Assembly: GCF_019802055.1 (NCBI RefSeq)
Contig: NZ_JAHVHW010000012.1
Span: forward strand, 186,001-250,000
DNA from: Ferrimonas balearica
GTDB taxonomy: Bacteria; Pseudomonadota; Gammaproteobacteria; Enterobacterales; Shewanellaceae
Direction of reading: 5' to 3'
DNA: 64,000 nucleotides
Shown here one piece after another: positions 34,584 through 45,374 of this stretch. Made by a program: the position numbers and the translations under genes. Under the pieces are notes generated by a model. It was given only the letters and a program-made list of their open reading frames with translations, was not told the DNA's origin and did no database searches. How positions within the stretch are numbered: position 1 is the stretch's first letter; each line of letters starts with the position of its first letter.

Positions 34584-35013
34584 AGCGGTTGGCACCGTCC
34601 TGCGTTGTGAGGCTGGCCAGGTCTGGTTGACCTGGCAGAGCCAGTCCGCCTGTGGACACTGTGAGCAGGGCGACCAGTGTGGCACGGGTGTGGTGGCCAA
34701 GGCTCTGGTGCCCAAAAGTAACACCCTGTCTCTGCCTTGTAAGCGGGATTTCCTGCCGGGAACCCAATTACGGCTGGGCATTGCCGAGTCGGACCTGCTC
34801 AGCGCCTCGGCACTGGTCTATCTTTCCCCTCTGGTGGGACTGCTGCTTGGGGCGGCGGTCGGACAGTGGCTGACCGGCCTGGAGGGCTGGACCATTCTGG
34901 CGGGTCTCAGTGGTGGAACCCTTGGCACACTTTGGGCTCGTCACCGGGCCCGAACCCGACAGCAACGAATCACCATCCTTGGGGTGCTGGGTCAGCCGGT
35001 GGCCAATACGTAG
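34576..35013 (+). CDS. rseC: RseC/MucC-family membrane protein
   Basis: 145 residues from a GTG overlapping the end of rseB. N-terminal Cys-rich motif 'SACGHCEQGDQCG', then two transmembrane helices ('LVYLSPLVGLLLGAAVGQWL' and 'WTILAGLSGGTLGTLWA'). Matches RseC/MucC/RnfX-type proteins; E. coli RseC is linked to SoxR reduction. Function in the sigma-E operon is minor. Slightly shorter than E. coli RseC (159). Confidence 0.9.
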   Translation: MIEAVGTVLRCEAGQVWLTWQSQSACGHCEQGDQCGTGVVAKALVPKSNTLSLPCKRDFLPGTQLRLGIAESDLLSASALVYLSPLVGLLLGAAVGQWLTGLEGWTILAGLSGGTLGTLWARHRARTRQQRITILGVLGQPVANT

Positions 35014-35086
35014 CCCACCGGCTGAAAATCCGCTAAAATCGCCCCCCTTATACCGAATCACGAATTAATGCGAAGTAGCGGCACCG

Positions 35087-36880
35087 ATGAAGCACATCCG
35101 AAATTTCTCCATCATTGCTCACATTGACCACGGCAAGTCCACCTTGTCTGATCGCCTGATCCAGGTGTGTGGTGGCTTGACCGAGCGGGAGATGGCAGCT
35201 CAGGTTCTGGATTCTATGGATCTGGAGCGCGAGCGTGGCATCACCATTAAGGCTCAGAGCGTTACCCTTAACTACCAGGCCAAGGATGGGGAAACTTACC
35301 AGCTCAACTTCATCGACACCCCCGGTCACGTGGACTTCAGCTACGAAGTATCACGCTCTCTGGCGGCCTGTGAAGGTGCGTTGCTGGTAGTGGATGCCGG
35401 TCAGGGCGTAGAAGCCCAGACTCTGGCGAACTGCTATACCGCCATCGATATGGACCTGGAAGTTCTGCCGATCCTGAACAAGATCGATCTGCCTCAGGCG
35501 GATCCGGATCGTGTGGCCCAGGAGATCGAAGACATCGTGGGTCTGGATGCGATGGATGCGGTGCGCTGCTCCGCCAAAACCGGCATCGGCATCGATGAGG
35601 TGCTGGAGTGCATCGTGCAGAGCATTCCGAGCCCGGAAGGGGATCCGGAAGCCCCGCTGCAGGCGCTGATCATCGACTCCTGGTTTGATAACTACCTGGG
35701 CGTGGTCTCTCTGGTTCGCATCAAGAACGGTTCCCTGAAGAAAGGGGACAAGATCAAGGTGATGAGCACCGGTCAGGTTTGGGGTGTGGATCGCCTGGGT
35801 ATCTTCACGCCCAAGCAGAAAGACACCACACAACTGATGTGCGGTGAAGTGGGTTGGGTCGTATGTGGTATCAAAGAGATCCACGGCGCGCCGGTGGGCG
35901 ATACCCTGACCCTGGCCAAAGGCGGTGCAGAGTCTCCGCTGCCGGGCTTCCAGAAGGTGAAGCCGCAGGTGTATGCGGGCCTGTTCCCGATCTCCTCTGA
36001 CGACTACGAGGACTTCCGTGACGCGCTGGCCAAGCTGTCCCTGAACGACGCTTCCCTGTTCTACGAGCCGGAAACCTCTGCGGCATTGGGCTTCGGCTTC
36101 CGCTGTGGCTTCCTGGGCATGCTCCATATGGAGATCATTCAGGAGCGTCTGGAGCGTGAGTACAACCTGGACCTGATCACCACCGCACCCACCGTAGTGT
36201 ATGAGGTGACCCAGACCAACGGCGAAGTGAAGATGGTGGATAACCCCTCTGCACTGCCGCCCCTGAACAACATTGAGACCATCGCTGAGCCGATCGTGGA
36301 AGCGAACATCCTGGTGCCTCAGGAGTACCTCGGTAACGTCATCACTCTGTGTGTTGAGAAGCGTGGTGTTCAGAAGGACATGACCTATCACGGTAACCAG
36401 GTTGCGGTTCGTTACGAACTGCCGATGGCGGAAGTGGTGCTGGACTTCTTCGACCGTCTGAAGTCCACCAGCCGTGGCTTTGCCTCTCTGGATTACAACT
36501 TCAAGCGTTTCCAGATTGAAGACATGGTGCGTGTTGACGTTCTGATCAACGGCGAGCGTGTGGACGCGCTGGCGATGATCACCCACAAAGACAACGCCCA
36601 GTATCGCGGCCGTCAGCTGGTGGAGAAGATGCGCGAGCTGATCCCCCGTCAGATGTTCGACATCGCGATTCAGGCTGCCATCGGCAACCACGTGATCGCT
36701 CGTTCCACCGTAAAGGCACTGCGTAAGGACGTAACCGCTAAGTGTTACGGTGGTGACGTGAGCCGTAAGAAGAAACTGCTTCAGAAGCAAAAAGAGGGTA
36801 AGAAGCGGATGAAGCAGGTTGGTAACGTGGAGGTGCCGCAAGAGGCCTTCCTCGCCATCCTGAAAGTAGGAGATAGCTGA
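35087..36880 (+). CDS. lepA: Elongation factor 4 (LepA)
   Basis: 597 residues, standard length. Translational GTPase with G1 'AHIDHGKST' (near residue 10), switch II 'DTPGHVDF', G4 'NKIDLP', and the LepA-specific C-terminal domain ending '[19 protein letters not shown]'. It back-translocates or remodels stalled ribosomes, important under ionic stress. Followed 3 bp later by lepB, the conserved lepA-lepB pair. Confidence 0.97.
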   Translation: MKHIRNFSIIAHIDHGKSTLSDRLIQVCGGLTEREMAAQVLDSMDLERERGITIKAQSVTLNYQAKDGETYQLNFIDTPGHVDFSYEVSRSLAACEGALLVVDAGQGVEAQTLANCYTAIDMDLEVLPILNKIDLPQADPDRVAQEIEDIVGLDAMDAVRCSAKTGIGIDEVLECIVQSIPSPEGDPEAPLQALIIDSWFDNYLGVVSLVRIKNGSLKKGDKIKVMSTGQVWGVDRLGIFTPKQKDTTQLMCGEVGWVVCGIKEIHGAPVGDTLTLAKGGAESPLPGFQKVKPQVYAGLFPISSDDYEDFRDALAKLSLNDASLFYEPETSAALGFGFRCGFLGMLHMEIIQERLEREYNLDLITTAPTVVYEVTQTNGEVKMVDNPSALPPLNNIETIAEPIVEANILVPQEYLGNVITLCVEKRGVQKDMTYHGNQVAVRYELPMAEVVLDFFDRLKSTSRGFASLDYNFKRFQIEDMVRVDVLINGERVDALAMITHKDNAQYRGRQLVEKMRELIPRQMFDIAIQAAIGNHVIARSTVKALRKDVTAKCYGGDVSRKKKLLQKQKEGKKRMKQVGNVEVPQEAFLAILKVGDS

Positions 36881-36883
36881 TAG

Positions 36884-37798
36884 ATGGCCACCTTGTTTTC
36901 GCACCTGCTGGTGCTCGTGACCCTGGCCACAGGATTGGTCTGGGCCTTCGATCACTTTGTGCTACTGCCTAAGCGCCGCGCCAAAGTGACGGCTGCCGAG
37001 CAGGTGAATAAACTCAGCGACGATGCGCGTCTGAGCATGCTGCGTGAAGGCCCGGTGGCCGAAAACTGTCGCGCCGTGTTTCCAGTACTGGCGTTTGTGC
37101 TGGTGCTGCGCTCATTCCTGTATGAGCCTTTCCAGATCCCCTCTGGTTCCATGATGCCCACCCTGCTGGTGGGCGACTTCATCCTGGTGGAGAAGTACGC
37201 CTACGGCCTGCGGGATCCGGTGTGGCGTCATAAATTCCTGGAAACCGGCGAGCCCAAGCGCGGCGACGTGGCGGTGTTCAAATACCCGGGTGACACCAAT
37301 GTGGACTACATTAAGCGGATCATTGGCCTGCCAGGGGATCGCATCGTCTATCGCAACAAGCGTCTGTACGTTCAGCCCGCTTGCACCGCTGGCATGAGCC
37401 CATGCCCGGAAATGCAGGAGGTGGCCGTGGTGCCGGAGAGCGTCGGAGATTTCTACCAGGGTGGCATTCCACTGGAGCGCTACAGCGAAAGCCTGGGCCC
37501 GGTAGAGCACGACATCCTGGTGAATCCGATGCGTCCTGAGCCGGTTCAAGCCTACTACAACCAGCGCGGCGTTCGTGCCGGTGAATGGGTGGTGCCGGAA
37601 GGCAAATACTTCGCCATGGGTGACAACCGCGACAACAGCACCGACAGCCGTTTCTGGGGCTTTGTTGATGAATCCCTGCTGGTGGGCAAAGCGGTCTTTA
37701 TCTGGATCTCCTTCGAGCGTGAGCGCAGCTCCAATAGCTGGCTGCCCAGCTGGGTGCCCACCGGGGTTCGTTTTGAGCGCGTTGGTGGTTTGCAGTGA
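36884..37798 (+). CDS. lepB: Signal peptidase I
   Basis: 304 residues. Two N-terminal membrane helices flank a short cytosolic loop, then the periplasmic catalytic domain. Catalytic Ser89 ('[14 protein letters not shown]') and Lys144 ('[13 protein letters not shown]') form the dyad; box E '[16 protein letters not shown]' is present. It cleaves signal peptides of exported proteins, including the several found in this window. The stop overlaps the rnc GTG start. Confidence 0.96.
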   Translation: MATLFSHLLVLVTLATGLVWAFDHFVLLPKRRAKVTAAEQVNKLSDDARLSMLREGPVAENCRAVFPVLAFVLVLRSFLYEPFQIPSGSMMPTLLVGDFILVEKYAYGLRDPVWRHKFLETGEPKRGDVAVFKYPGDTNVDYIKRIIGLPGDRIVYRNKRLYVQPACTAGMSPCPEMQEVAVVPESVGDFYQGGIPLERYSESLGPVEHDILVNPMRPEPVQAYYNQRGVRAGEWVVPEGKYFAMGDNRDNSTDSRFWGFVDESLLVGKAVFIWISFERERSSNSWLPSWVPTGVRFERVGGLQ

Positions 37799-38469
37799 GT
37801 ACATTGAAACTGACCCGGCTGCAGGATGCGCTGGGTTATCAGTTTAAGGATATCGCACTGCTGAACCAGGCACTGACCCATCGCAGTGCCGCAGCTCAAC
37901 ATAACGAACGTCTGGAATACCTTGGCGACGCCGTTCTCTCCTTTGTGATCGCCGAAGCGCTCTATCTGCGCTTCCCCAAAGTGGCGGAAGGCGACATGAC
38001 CCGTATGCGCGCCTCGCTGGTAAAAGGGGTGACCCTGGCTGAACTGGGCCGGGAGCTGGCCCTTGGAGAAGTGATCAAGCTGGGCCCGGGCGAACTGAAG
38101 TCCGGCGGATTCCGTCGGGAGTCTATCCTGGCGGATGCCGTCGAAGCGATTCTGGGCGCGGTCTACCTGGATGGTGGCATTGAAGTGTGCAAGCCGCTTA
38201 TCCTGAGACTGTACCAGGAGCGTCTTTCCACCATCGAACCGGGGATCCGCCAGAAAGATCCCAAGACCCGGCTGCAGGAGCATCTGCAGGCCCGCAAGCA
38301 GCCTTTGCCGGAGTATGAGGTGGTGTCCGTGGAAGGGGACGCCCATAACCAGAGATTTACCGTGCGCTGCCGTGTCAGCGCCCTGGCCGAGCCGATGATT
38401 GGCACCGGCAGTTCCCGACGCAAAGCGGAGCAGGACGCCGCCAGCCGGGTATTGGAGCAATTGTCTTAA
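37795..38469 (+). CDS. rnc: Ribonuclease III
   Basis: 224 residues. Signature '[18 protein letters not shown]' (residues about 38-55) holds metal-binding Glu/Asp residues; '[15 protein letters not shown]' supplies the second set. C-terminal double-stranded RNA-binding domain (about 150-224). Processes rRNA precursors and many structured mRNAs. A GTG start overlaps the lepB stop (GTGA), and the rnc stop overlaps the era start (TAATG). Confidence 0.97.
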   Translation: MSTLKLTRLQDALGYQFKDIALLNQALTHRSAAAQHNERLEYLGDAVLSFVIAEALYLRFPKVAEGDMTRMRASLVKGVTLAELGRELALGEVIKLGPGELKSGGFRRESILADAVEAILGAVYLDGGIEVCKPLILRLYQERLSTIEPGIRQKDPKTRLQEHLQARKQPLPEYEVVSVEGDAHNQRFTVRCRVSALAEPMIGTGSSRRKAEQDAASRVLEQLS

Positions 38470-39374
38470 TGACTGATACCACTTACTGCGGCTTTGTCGC
38501 CATCGTGGGCCGCCCCAATGTGGGCAAGTCCACCCTGCTGAACCGCCTGCTGGGTCAGAAGGTGTCCATCACCTCCCGCAAGCCTCAGACCACCCGTCAC
38601 CGCATCATGGGGATCCACACCGAAGGGGCCTACCAGACCATCTTCGTTGACACCCCGGGCCTGCACGTTGAAGAGAAGCGTGCCATCAACCGCCTGATGA
38701 ACCGTGCGGCAGCCTCCAGCATCGGTGATGTGGAGATGGTGATCATGATGGTGGAGGGCACCCGCTGGACCGCTGATGACCAGATGGTGCTGAATAAGAT
38801 CCGTCGTGGCGCCGAAGACCGGAAAACCGTGCTGGTCGTGAACAAGGTTGACCAGGTGAAAGAAAAAGCGGAGCTGATGCCGCACCTTCAGTGGTTGCAG
38901 CAGCAGTTTCCCTTCGATGCCATCATTCCGATGTCGGCCGGTAAGGGCGATGACATCCGCCCGCTGATCGACATGGCTCAGAAAGAGTTGCCGGAGTGCA
39001 TTCACTACTTCCCCGAGGAGTACGTGACCGACCGCAGCCAGCGCTTTATGGCGGCGGAGATTGTCCGGGAAAAACTGATGCGCTTCCTGGGTGACGAACT
39101 GCCTTACTCCATCAACGTGGAGATTGAGCAGTTTCAGGTCGACGAGAAGGGCACCTATCACATCAACGCCCTGATCCTGGTGGAGCGTTCCGGCCAGAAA
39201 CGGATGGTGATCGGCAACAAGGGTGAGCGGATCCGTACCATTGGTCGTGAAGCCCGCCTGGATATGGAAAAACTGTTCGATACCAAGGTCTACCTGGAAA
39301 CCTGGGTTAAGGTGAAATCCGGTTGGGCCGACGACGAACGGGCACTGCGAAGCCTGGGGTATGGCGACGACTGA
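38469..39374 (+). CDS. era: GTPase Era
   Basis: 301 residues. G1 '[12 protein letters not shown]', switch II 'DTPGL', G4 'NKVD', and C-terminal KH domain with '[19 protein letters not shown]'. Binds the 3' end of 16S rRNA and is needed for 30S maturation. Sits in the conserved rnc-era-recO-pdxJ-acpS run; its stop lies inside recO (14-bp overlap). Confidence 0.97.
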   Translation: MTDTTYCGFVAIVGRPNVGKSTLLNRLLGQKVSITSRKPQTTRHRIMGIHTEGAYQTIFVDTPGLHVEEKRAINRLMNRAAASSIGDVEMVIMMVEGTRWTADDQMVLNKIRRGAEDRKTVLVVNKVDQVKEKAELMPHLQWLQQQFPFDAIIPMSAGKGDDIRPLIDMAQKELPECIHYFPEEYVTDRSQRFMAAEIVREKLMRFLGDELPYSINVEIEQFQVDEKGTYHINALILVERSGQKRMVIGNKGERIRTIGREARLDMEKLFDTKVYLETWVKVKSGWADDERALRSLGYGDD

Positions 39375-40086
39375 GCCTCTCCATCGCGCTTATCTGCTGC
39401 ACGCCCGGCCATACCGGGAGTCGAGCCTGTTGCTCGACCTCCTATCAGATACCCATGGCCGGGTGGCGGCAGTCGCCCGGGTCGGGGGTAAAAGCGGCGG
39501 GGCGAAAAAAGCCCAGCTTCAGCCCTTCCGGCCCCTGATGATCGCCCTCTCCGGGCGCACTTCCCTCCGTAATCTGGCCCAGCTCGAGGCCCCGACACTG
39601 CCTCTGCCTCTCTCCGGTCAGCGGTTGTATGCCGGCCTTTACCTCAATGAACTCTGTCAGCGTCTGCTTCAGGAATGGCAACCGTTGGACGGCCTGTTCG
39701 ATCACTACCATGATGCCCTGATGGGGCTGGCTGAATCGGGCCCGATGGAGCCCCTATTGAGAGAGTTTGAGCGCGCCCTGCTGGACCTGCTTGGCGTGCT
39801 GCCGCCACCGGGAGAGGATGCGGATGGTGAGCCGTTGCACCCCATGGCCCGCTATGCCTGGCGGCCTCATCAAGGCTGGGTGTTGCGGGGAGACGCGGCC
39901 AGCGGCTACAGTGGCGACAGCCTGCTGCAATGGCAGCAACAGCGGTTGGAAACGCCGCAAGCCATGAACGAGATAAAACGGGCGGTGCGGGAGCTGTTTC
40001 GTCCCCTGTTGGGGGAGAAGCCGCTGCACAGCCGGACGCTATTTTTACAGCAACGAGGACGTAATGAGCATTCTTCTGGGCGTTAA
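39361..40086 (+). CDS. recO: DNA repair protein RecO
   Basis: 241 residues. N-terminal OB-fold with '[33 protein letters not shown]-like' start (here [13 protein letters not shown]) and a helical C-terminal domain. Helps RecR load RecA onto SSB-coated DNA. Overlaps era by 14 bp and pdxJ by 23 bp, suggesting tight translational coupling. No zinc-binding Cys cluster, as in E. coli RecO. Confidence 0.92.
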   Translation: MATTEPLHRAYLLHARPYRESSLLLDLLSDTHGRVAAVARVGGKSGGAKKAQLQPFRPLMIALSGRTSLRNLAQLEAPTLPLPLSGQRLYAGLYLNELCQRLLQEWQPLDGLFDHYHDALMGLAESGPMEPLLREFERALLDLLGVLPPPGEDADGEPLHPMARYAWRPHQGWVLRGDAASGYSGDSLLQWQQQRLETPQAMNEIKRAVRELFRPLLGEKPLHSRTLFLQQRGRNEHSSGR

Positions 40087-40798
40087 TATCGACCACATCG
40101 CCACCCTGCGCCAGGCGCGCGGCACCGATTATCCGGATCCGGTCCATGCCGCTGCCGTGGCGGAGCACGCCGGTGCCGATGGCATCACCATCCACCTGCG
40201 GGAAGATCGCCGCCATATCGTCGATCGTGACGTCGAGGTGTTGGCCAAGACGCTGAAGACCCGCATGAATCTTGAGATGGCCGTGACCGAGGAGATGCTG
40301 GCCATCGCAGAGCGGACTCGCCCGGAATATGTCTGTCTGGTGCCGGAGAAGCGCGAAGAGCTGACCACGGAAGGGGGGCTGGATGTGGCAGGCCAGCTGA
40401 ACAAGATCACCGATGCCGTAACCCGTCTGCGTCAGGCGGGCATCAAGGTGTCCCTCTTTATTGATGCGGACCCGCGCCAGATCGACGCTACCGTCGCAAC
40501 CGGCGCGCCCTATATCGAGATCCATACCGGCCACTATGCTGATGCCGAGGATGAGATCAGCCGCGACAAGGAGCTGAACCGCATCCGAGAAGCGGCTCGC
40601 TACGCCCACAGCAAAGGACTGGTGGTGAATGCGGGCCATGGCTTGCACTACCACAACGTCAAGCCGATTGCGGCCATTCCGGAGCTGTACGAGCTGAACA
40701 TCGGCCATGCCATCATCGCCCGGGCCGCCATCGATGGTCTCGATCTGGCGGTGCGTGATATGAAGCGGCTGATGCTGGAAGCCCGTCAGGGCCTGTAA
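40064..40798 (+). CDS. pdxJ: Pyridoxine 5'-phosphate synthase
   Basis: 244 residues, TIM barrel. Makes pyridoxine 5'-phosphate from aminoacetone phosphate and deoxyxylulose phosphate. Typical start '[24 protein letters not shown]' (in parts), '[16 protein letters not shown]', and C-terminal '[16 protein letters not shown]'. Neighbouring acpS 2 bp downstream is the usual partner. Confidence 0.96.
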   Translation: MSILLGVNIDHIATLRQARGTDYPDPVHAAAVAEHAGADGITIHLREDRRHIVDRDVEVLAKTLKTRMNLEMAVTEEMLAIAERTRPEYVCLVPEKREELTTEGGLDVAGQLNKITDAVTRLRQAGIKVSLFIDADPRQIDATVATGAPYIEIHTGHYADAEDEISRDKELNRIREAARYAHSKGLVVNAGHGLHYHNVKPIAAIPELYELNIGHAIIARAAIDGLDLAVRDMKRLMLEARQGL

Positions 40799-40800
40799 GC

Positions 40801-41178
40801 ATGATCATCGGCCTTGGCACCGACATTGTGGAGATCGCCCGGATCCAGGCGCAGTATGAGCGTCTGGGTTCCCGTTTTGCGGCCCGCATTCTGACGGAGT
40901 CAGAGCGGGAAACCCTGGCGCAAGCCAAAGAGCCGGCCCGGCTACTGGCCAAGCGGTTTGCGGTGAAGGAGGCGGCGGCCAAAGCGTTGGGCACCGGCAT
41001 CGGCCGTGGCGTGTCGTTTCAGCACATCGAGTTGCAGCACAATGAGTGGGGGGCGCCGATTCTGGTGTTCACCGGCGGCGCACTGGAGCGGTTTGAACTG
41101 CTTGGTGGACGCGGCATGCACATCAGTCTCTCTGATGAGCAGCACTACGCTACGGCAACGGTGGTGCTGGAGTCTTAA
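40801..41178 (+). CDS. acpS: Holo-[acyl-carrier-protein] synthase
   Basis: 125 residues. Transfers 4'-phosphopantetheine from CoA to acyl carrier protein. 'GLGTDIVEIARIQ' (metal-binding Asp) and 'RLLAKRFAVKEAAAKALGTGIG' (Glu, Lys) are diagnostic. Last gene of the lepA-acpS run. Its stop overlaps the stop of a convergent small gene by 4 bp. Confidence 0.96.
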   Translation: MIIGLGTDIVEIARIQAQYERLGSRFAARILTESERETLAQAKEPARLLAKRFAVKEAAAKALGTGIGRGVSFQHIELQHNEWGAPILVFTGGALERFELLGGRGMHISLSDEQHYATATVVLES

Positions 41179-41513
41179 AAGCGGTATCGGGCGATCAGGG
41201 AGAGCGCCATCTGATCGCCCCGGCTGTGGTCCTGCTGGTGTCGCACATCCAGGGATAAGCGCGCGCGTCCCAATTGATAGCCCCCCTCCACCCGGGTTTC
41301 CTGGGTCGGTTCCCAGTCACTGGTGACAAACCAGTGGCTGTCCGGTTTTCCCCATCTCAGTTCCCATAGGTTTTCATCGGCAGACACCACCGCCGCGGAC
41401 AAGGCCATCGGTTGTTCGGTGGGCAGAGGGAGATCATTGGCTTCTGCGGCGGGCACTAAGAATACAGCAACAACGACCAGCCAACCGCAGAGGAGACGAC
41501 GTGGCCGTTGCAT
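41175..41513 (-). CDS. Small exported protein, possibly outer-membrane beta-rich
   Basis: 112 residues preceded by AAGGA. Signal peptide (LLCGWLVVVAVFLVPAAEA). The mature part has alternating polar/hydrophobic stretches and ends in 'MALSLIARYRF'; a C-terminal Phe after alternating residues is the classic outer-membrane beta-barrel signal, though about 85 residues is very short for a barrel. No family recognised. Convergent with acpS (4-bp overlap), upstream of nothing obvious; 50 bp downstream of the yfjD gene, so it may be co-transcribed with it. Confidence 0.65.
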   Translation of the reverse strand: MQRPRRLLCGWLVVVAVFLVPAAEANDLPLPTEQPMALSAAVVSADENLWELRWGKPDSHWFVTSDWEPTQETRVEGGYQLGRARLSLDVRHQQDHSRGDQMALSLIARYRF

Positions 41514-41562
41514 GGCTCAATCCTTTTTCGCAGCGCGGAGTCTAAGCGTAGTTGCTGAAAAA

Positions 41563-42828
41563 TCAGTTTGCTGACAAAAATCGGACCGATTTCACCCGGT
41601 TATCCGCCACTTCGATCACCTCTAGGCCGTGGCCCTCAATCTCCAGGCGGGTTTGCGGGTCGGGAATGTCCTCGAACAGTTCCAGAATGAGGCCGTTGAG
41701 GGTTTTGGGGCCGTCGGTCGGCAGGGTCCAGTGAGTTTCCCGGTTGAGATCCCGAACCGTGATGCTGGCGTCCACAATCAGGCTGCCATCCTCCTGGCGG
41801 CAAATCCCCTCGCTGGGCGGCCCCTGAATGCCGGTAGTAAAGTCGCCGACGATCTCCTCCAGGATATCCTCCAGCGTCACCAGACCCTGGATATCGCCGT
41901 ACTCATCCACCACCAGTCCGATGCGCTCCTTGGCTCGCTGGAACTTCAGCAGCTGCACATTCAGCGGGGTACCCTCAGGGATAAAGTAGATCTCGCGAAC
42001 GGCGCGCAGCAGAGTGCTCTTGTCGTTCGGCTTCTGATCCTTGGTGAACAGGCGCAGCACATCGCTCAGATGCACCACCCCAACCACATCATCGATGTTG
42101 TCCCGATAGAGCAGCACCCGGGTGTGGGGGCTGTGGGTCAACTGACGGATGATCGCCCGGTAATCGTCATTGATGTCGATGGCGTAGATCTCGGCCCGGG
42201 GGATCATGATCTCCTCCACGGTCACCTTTTCCAGGTCCAGAATCGACACCAGCATCTCCCGGTGGCGGCGGGGGATCAGCCCTCCGGCTTCATGCACCAC
42301 GCTGCGCAGTTCGTCGGTGCTCAGATGGTCACCATCCGGGCTGCGATGGCTCAGGCGCAATACGCGCAGGATGCCGTTGCTGAGGTGGTTAACCAGCCAG
42401 ACAAAGGGGTAGAACAGCGACATCAGGGGTCGCAGTACCAGGGAGTTGGGATACGCCAGCTTTTCCGGGTATTGGGCTGCCAGGGTCTTGGGCGTGACCT
42501 CGGCAAAGATCAGGATGATAAAGGTGAGGCCGCCGGTAGCGATGGCCGGGCCCCAGTCGCCATACCAGCGCTGGCAGATGATGGTGGCCAGCGACGCTGC
42601 GGCAATGTTGACGATGTTATTGCCGATCAGGATCAGGCCGATCAAACGGTCCGGTCGTTGCAGTAGGCGTTCGGCTCTCTGCGCCCCTTTATGACCCTTT
42701 TGGGCAAGATGGCGCAGGCGATAGCGATTCAGCGACATCATCGCTGTTTCGGTACCGGAGAAGAATGCGGATATCAGAATTAGGAGGGCAAGAATCAGCA
42801 GTAAACTGCCCGTGGGTATGTCGTCCAA
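41563..42828 (-). CDS. yfjD: CNNM/CorC-type membrane protein with CBS domains (YfjD)
   Basis: 421 residues: DUF21 transmembrane domain (about 1-180), two CBS domains (about 205-325) and a CorC_HlyC C-terminal domain. 'FFSGTETAMMSLNRYRLRHLA' and 'IGLILIGNNIVNI' are typical. Related proteins export or regulate magnesium or cobalt. A TTG start is used because it gives MDDIPTGSLL, aligned with the E. coli N-terminus. Lies beside ypjD and ffh, as in E. coli. Confidence 0.93.
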   Translation of the reverse strand: MDDIPTGSLLLILALLILISAFFSGTETAMMSLNRYRLRHLAQKGHKGAQRAERLLQRPDRLIGLILIGNNIVNIAAASLATIICQRWYGDWGPAIATGGLTFIILIFAEVTPKTLAAQYPEKLAYPNSLVLRPLMSLFYPFVWLVNHLSNGILRVLRLSHRSPDGDHLSTDELRSVVHEAGGLIPRRHREMLVSILDLEKVTVEEIMIPRAEIYAIDINDDYRAIIRQLTHSPHTRVLLYRDNIDDVVGVVHLSDVLRLFTKDQKPNDKSTLLRAVREIYFIPEGTPLNVQLLKFQRAKERIGLVVDEYGDIQGLVTLEDILEEIVGDFTTGIQGPPSEGICRQEDGSLIVDASITVRDLNRETHWTLPTDGPKTLNGLILELFEDIPDPQTRLEIEGHGLEVIEVADNRVKSVRFLSAN

Positions 42829-42904
42829 CGTAAGGTCTCTTTAGCCGTTCGGATCCCTAATTAAACGGCTGAGGCGCGCCCTGTCAAGGGCGCGCCCCGA
42901 ATGC

Positions 42905-43693
42905 TCAGGTCAGGATCAGCTCTCGCACGATGCGAGAACCGAAGTAGGCGATGGAGAGCAGCACCGCGCCACTGAGGGTAAAGGCCACCGCAGAGCGGAT
43001 GCGCATCCCTTTGGTGTGGTGTCGGGCCAGCATGATGGCGTACACCGCCCAGGCAATCATAGACAGGATCGCCTTATGCCCTTTGCCGTCGCCGAGGAAG
43101 TTCTCCAAGAACACCCAGCCGGTCAGCAGGCCCAGGGTCAGCAGAATAAAGCCGATCCAGATCAGGTGATACAACTGCTTCTCAACGGTCATCAGCGGCG
43201 GCAGGGATGGGTTCAGCATCAACTGTCGCTGCTTCAGACGCCGGTCGATGCCTGCCAACTGCAGGGCATAGAGGGCGGCGAGCAGCATAACCGCATAGGA
43301 GAGCAGGGCCAGTACCACGTGGGTCAGCACCATCGGCTCCGCTTCAAAGTGAGTGATGTACTTTGGCGGCAGCAGCCACAAGCCGACGACGGCCAGGATG
43401 GCGCACAGGTAGACCGCGGGGGAGACCACCAGCACTTTCATGCGGGGCATCATGACGGTCACCGACAGGGTGATGATCCACACCAGCAGAGAGAGGGTGT
43501 TGGTCAAACTGAAGTTCTGGCCATCCTTCATCAGAATGGCGTCGCCCAACACCAGAGCGTGTGCGGCAACCGCAACACCGGCAGAGAGGGTGATCAGCTT
43601 GCGGTTGGGGCCTTCTGGGGCCAACAGCCGGGAAGCCAACAGATAGAAAGCGATGGCGTATCCGAGGATCGCCACGACCGCGAATAACTCCAT
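42905..43693 (-). CDS. ypjD: Cytochrome c assembly-type inner-membrane protein YpjD
   Basis: 262 residues, about eight membrane spans, CcsA/HemX-like fold. Histidines in the middle (YITHFEAEPMVLTHVVLALLSYA in parts) are of the kind that coordinate heme in this superfamily. Exact role unresolved. Divergent from ffh across about 185 bp, a conserved arrangement. Confidence 0.88.
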   Translation of the reverse strand: MELFAVVAILGYAIAFYLLASRLLAPEGPNRKLITLSAGVAVAAHALVLGDAILMKDGQNFSLTNTLSLLVWIITLSVTVMMPRMKVLVVSPAVYLCAILAVVGLWLLPPKYITHFEAEPMVLTHVVLALLSYAVMLLAALYALQLAGIDRRLKQRQLMLNPSLPPLMTVEKQLYHLIWIGFILLTLGLLTGWVFLENFLGDGKGHKAILSMIAWAVYAIMLARHHTKGMRIRSAVAFTLSGAVLLSIAYFGSRIVRELILT

Positions 43694-43817
43694 GATGTCC
43701 CTTTTTCGCAGTTAGAGCGCTGATAAATAAGGTCGCGCAGAGCACCTTTGGCTAGCTTAACACGGGCTCGGGGCGGAGCGCATCGGGGGGGGAGGTCAAG
43801 ATGTGATCTGGGCTTGA

Positions 43818-43847
43818 TTGAGTTTAACTTCACCGGCTCGCTATAAT
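43818..43847 (+). promoter_or_regulatory. Sigma-70 promoter of ffh
   Basis: TTGAGT (43818-43823), 18-nt spacer, perfect TATAAT (43842-43847), about 32 bp upstream of the ffh ATG. Confidence 0.72.
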
Positions 43848-43878
43848 GCGTCCTCATTTGTATTACTGTGGTGCGGCG

Positions 43879-45246
43879 ATGTTCCAGAATCTTTCCGAGC
43901 GCTTGAACCAAACGCTGAAAAACATCAGCGGCCGAGGTCGACTGACCGAGGACAACATCAAAGACACTCTGCGCGAAGTGCGCATGGCGCTTTTGGAAGC
44001 GGACGTGGCCCTGCCGGTGGTGCGCGAATTCATCAATAAGGTTCGCGAGCGCGCAGTGGGCACCGAGGTGTCCAAGAGCCTAACGCCGGGCCAGGCCTTC
44101 ATTAAGATCGTTCGCACCGAGATGGAAGCGGCGATGGGGGAGGCCAACGAAGCCCTCAACCTGGCCGCCCAGCCACCGGCCGTGATCATGATGGCGGGTC
44201 TGCAGGGTGCCGGTAAAACCACCTCTGTGGGCAAGCTGGCCAAGTTCCTGAAAGAGCGCCACAAGAAATCTGTGCTGGTGGTCAGTGCGGACGTATACCG
44301 TCCTGCGGCCATCAAGCAGTTGGAGACCCTGGCGACCGATATCGGTGTGGAGTTCTTCCCCTCCAGCATCGAACAGAAGCCGGTCGACATCGCCAATGCG
44401 GCCATCGACCACGCCAAGAAGAAGTTCTTCGATGTAGTGATTGTCGATACCGCGGGTCGTCTGCACGTTGACGGCGAGATGATGGAGGAGATTAAAGCCC
44501 TCCATGCGGCCATTAACCCGGTCGAGACCCTGTTTACCGTTGATGCCATGACGGGTCAGGATGCGGCGAACACCGCCAAGGCCTTTAATGACGCGCTGCC
44601 GCTGACCGGTGTGATTCTGACCAAGGTGGATGGTGACGCCCGTGGCGGTGCCGCCCTCTCCATCCGTCACATCACCGGTAAGCCGATCAAGTTCCTGGGT
44701 GTCGGTGAGAAGACCGAAGCCCTTGAGCCGTTCCACCCGGACCGTGTGGCCTCCCGAATCCTTGGCATGGGCGACGTGCTCTCCCTTATCGAAGAGGTGG
44801 AAGCCAAGGTCGACAAGCAGCAAGCGGAAAAGCTGGCGACCAAGCTGAAGAAGGGTGAGGGCTTTGACCTCAACGACTTCCGTGACCAGCTTCAGCAGAT
44901 GCACAACATGGGCGGCATGATGGGGATGCTGGAGAAACTGCCCGGCATGAACCAACTGCCCGCAGATGCTCTGGCTCAGGTTCAGGACAATAAAATCACT
45001 CGCCAGATGGAAGCGATCATCAACTCCATGACCCCGAAGGAGCGTGCGCGCCCCGACATCATCAAGGGCAGCCGGAAAAAGCGGATCGCCGCAGGCTCCG
45101 GTACCCAGCTTCAGGATGTGAACCGTCTGCTTAAGCAGTTCACCCAGATGCAGAAAATGATGAAGAAGATGAAGGGCGGCGGTCTCAAGAAGATGATGCG
45201 CAGCATGGGTGGCATGATGCCCCCCGGAATGAAATTTCCACGCTAA
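43879..45246 (+). CDS. ffh: Signal recognition particle protein Ffh
   Basis: 455 residues from the ATG giving MFQNLSERL; an in-frame ATG 33 bp earlier overlaps the promoter start region and is rejected. NG GTPase domain with 'GLQGAGKTTSVGKLAKFL', 'DTAGRLHVD' and 'TKVDGDARGGAALS'; Met-rich M domain binds 4.5S RNA and signal sequences, ending in a methionine-dense tail ('MMKKMKGGGLKKMMRSMGG'). Directs membrane proteins to the translocon. Confidence 0.97.
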   Translation: MFQNLSERLNQTLKNISGRGRLTEDNIKDTLREVRMALLEADVALPVVREFINKVRERAVGTEVSKSLTPGQAFIKIVRTEMEAAMGEANEALNLAAQPPAVIMMAGLQGAGKTTSVGKLAKFLKERHKKSVLVVSADVYRPAAIKQLETLATDIGVEFFPSSIEQKPVDIANAAIDHAKKKFFDVVIVDTAGRLHVDGEMMEEIKALHAAINPVETLFTVDAMTGQDAANTAKAFNDALPLTGVILTKVDGDARGGAALSIRHITGKPIKFLGVGEKTEALEPFHPDRVASRILGMGDVLSLIEEVEAKVDKQQAEKLATKLKKGEGFDLNDFRDQLQQMHNMGGMMGMLEKLPGMNQLPADALAQVQDNKITRQMEAIINSMTPKERARPDIIKGSRKKRIAAGSGTQLQDVNRLLKQFTQMQKMMKKMKGGGLKKMMRSMGGMMPPGMKFPR

Positions 45247-45328
45247 AAGTCTGACTTAGCCCAGGCCGGTCTAGACTTTCCTGTCAGGCATACCGGCCAT
45301 CGGGGCGATCACTTTCTAGCCCGCGAGG

Positions 45329-45356
45329 TTGCATTGAGCTTAGGTTCAGGTAAAAT
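45329..45356 (+). promoter_or_regulatory. Promoter upstream of rpsP
   Basis: TTGCAT (45329-45334), 16 nt, TAAAAT (45351-45356). It lies about 77 bp before the rpsP start, leaving room for the leader hairpin. Confidence 0.6.
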
Positions 45357-45374
45357 CGGCGGGCTTTCTATCTT

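Noticed and set aside
35351-36955. 534-codon open frame antisense to lepA.
   Set aside because: It mirrors lepA codon usage, has no motif or ribosome site, and lepA is unambiguous.
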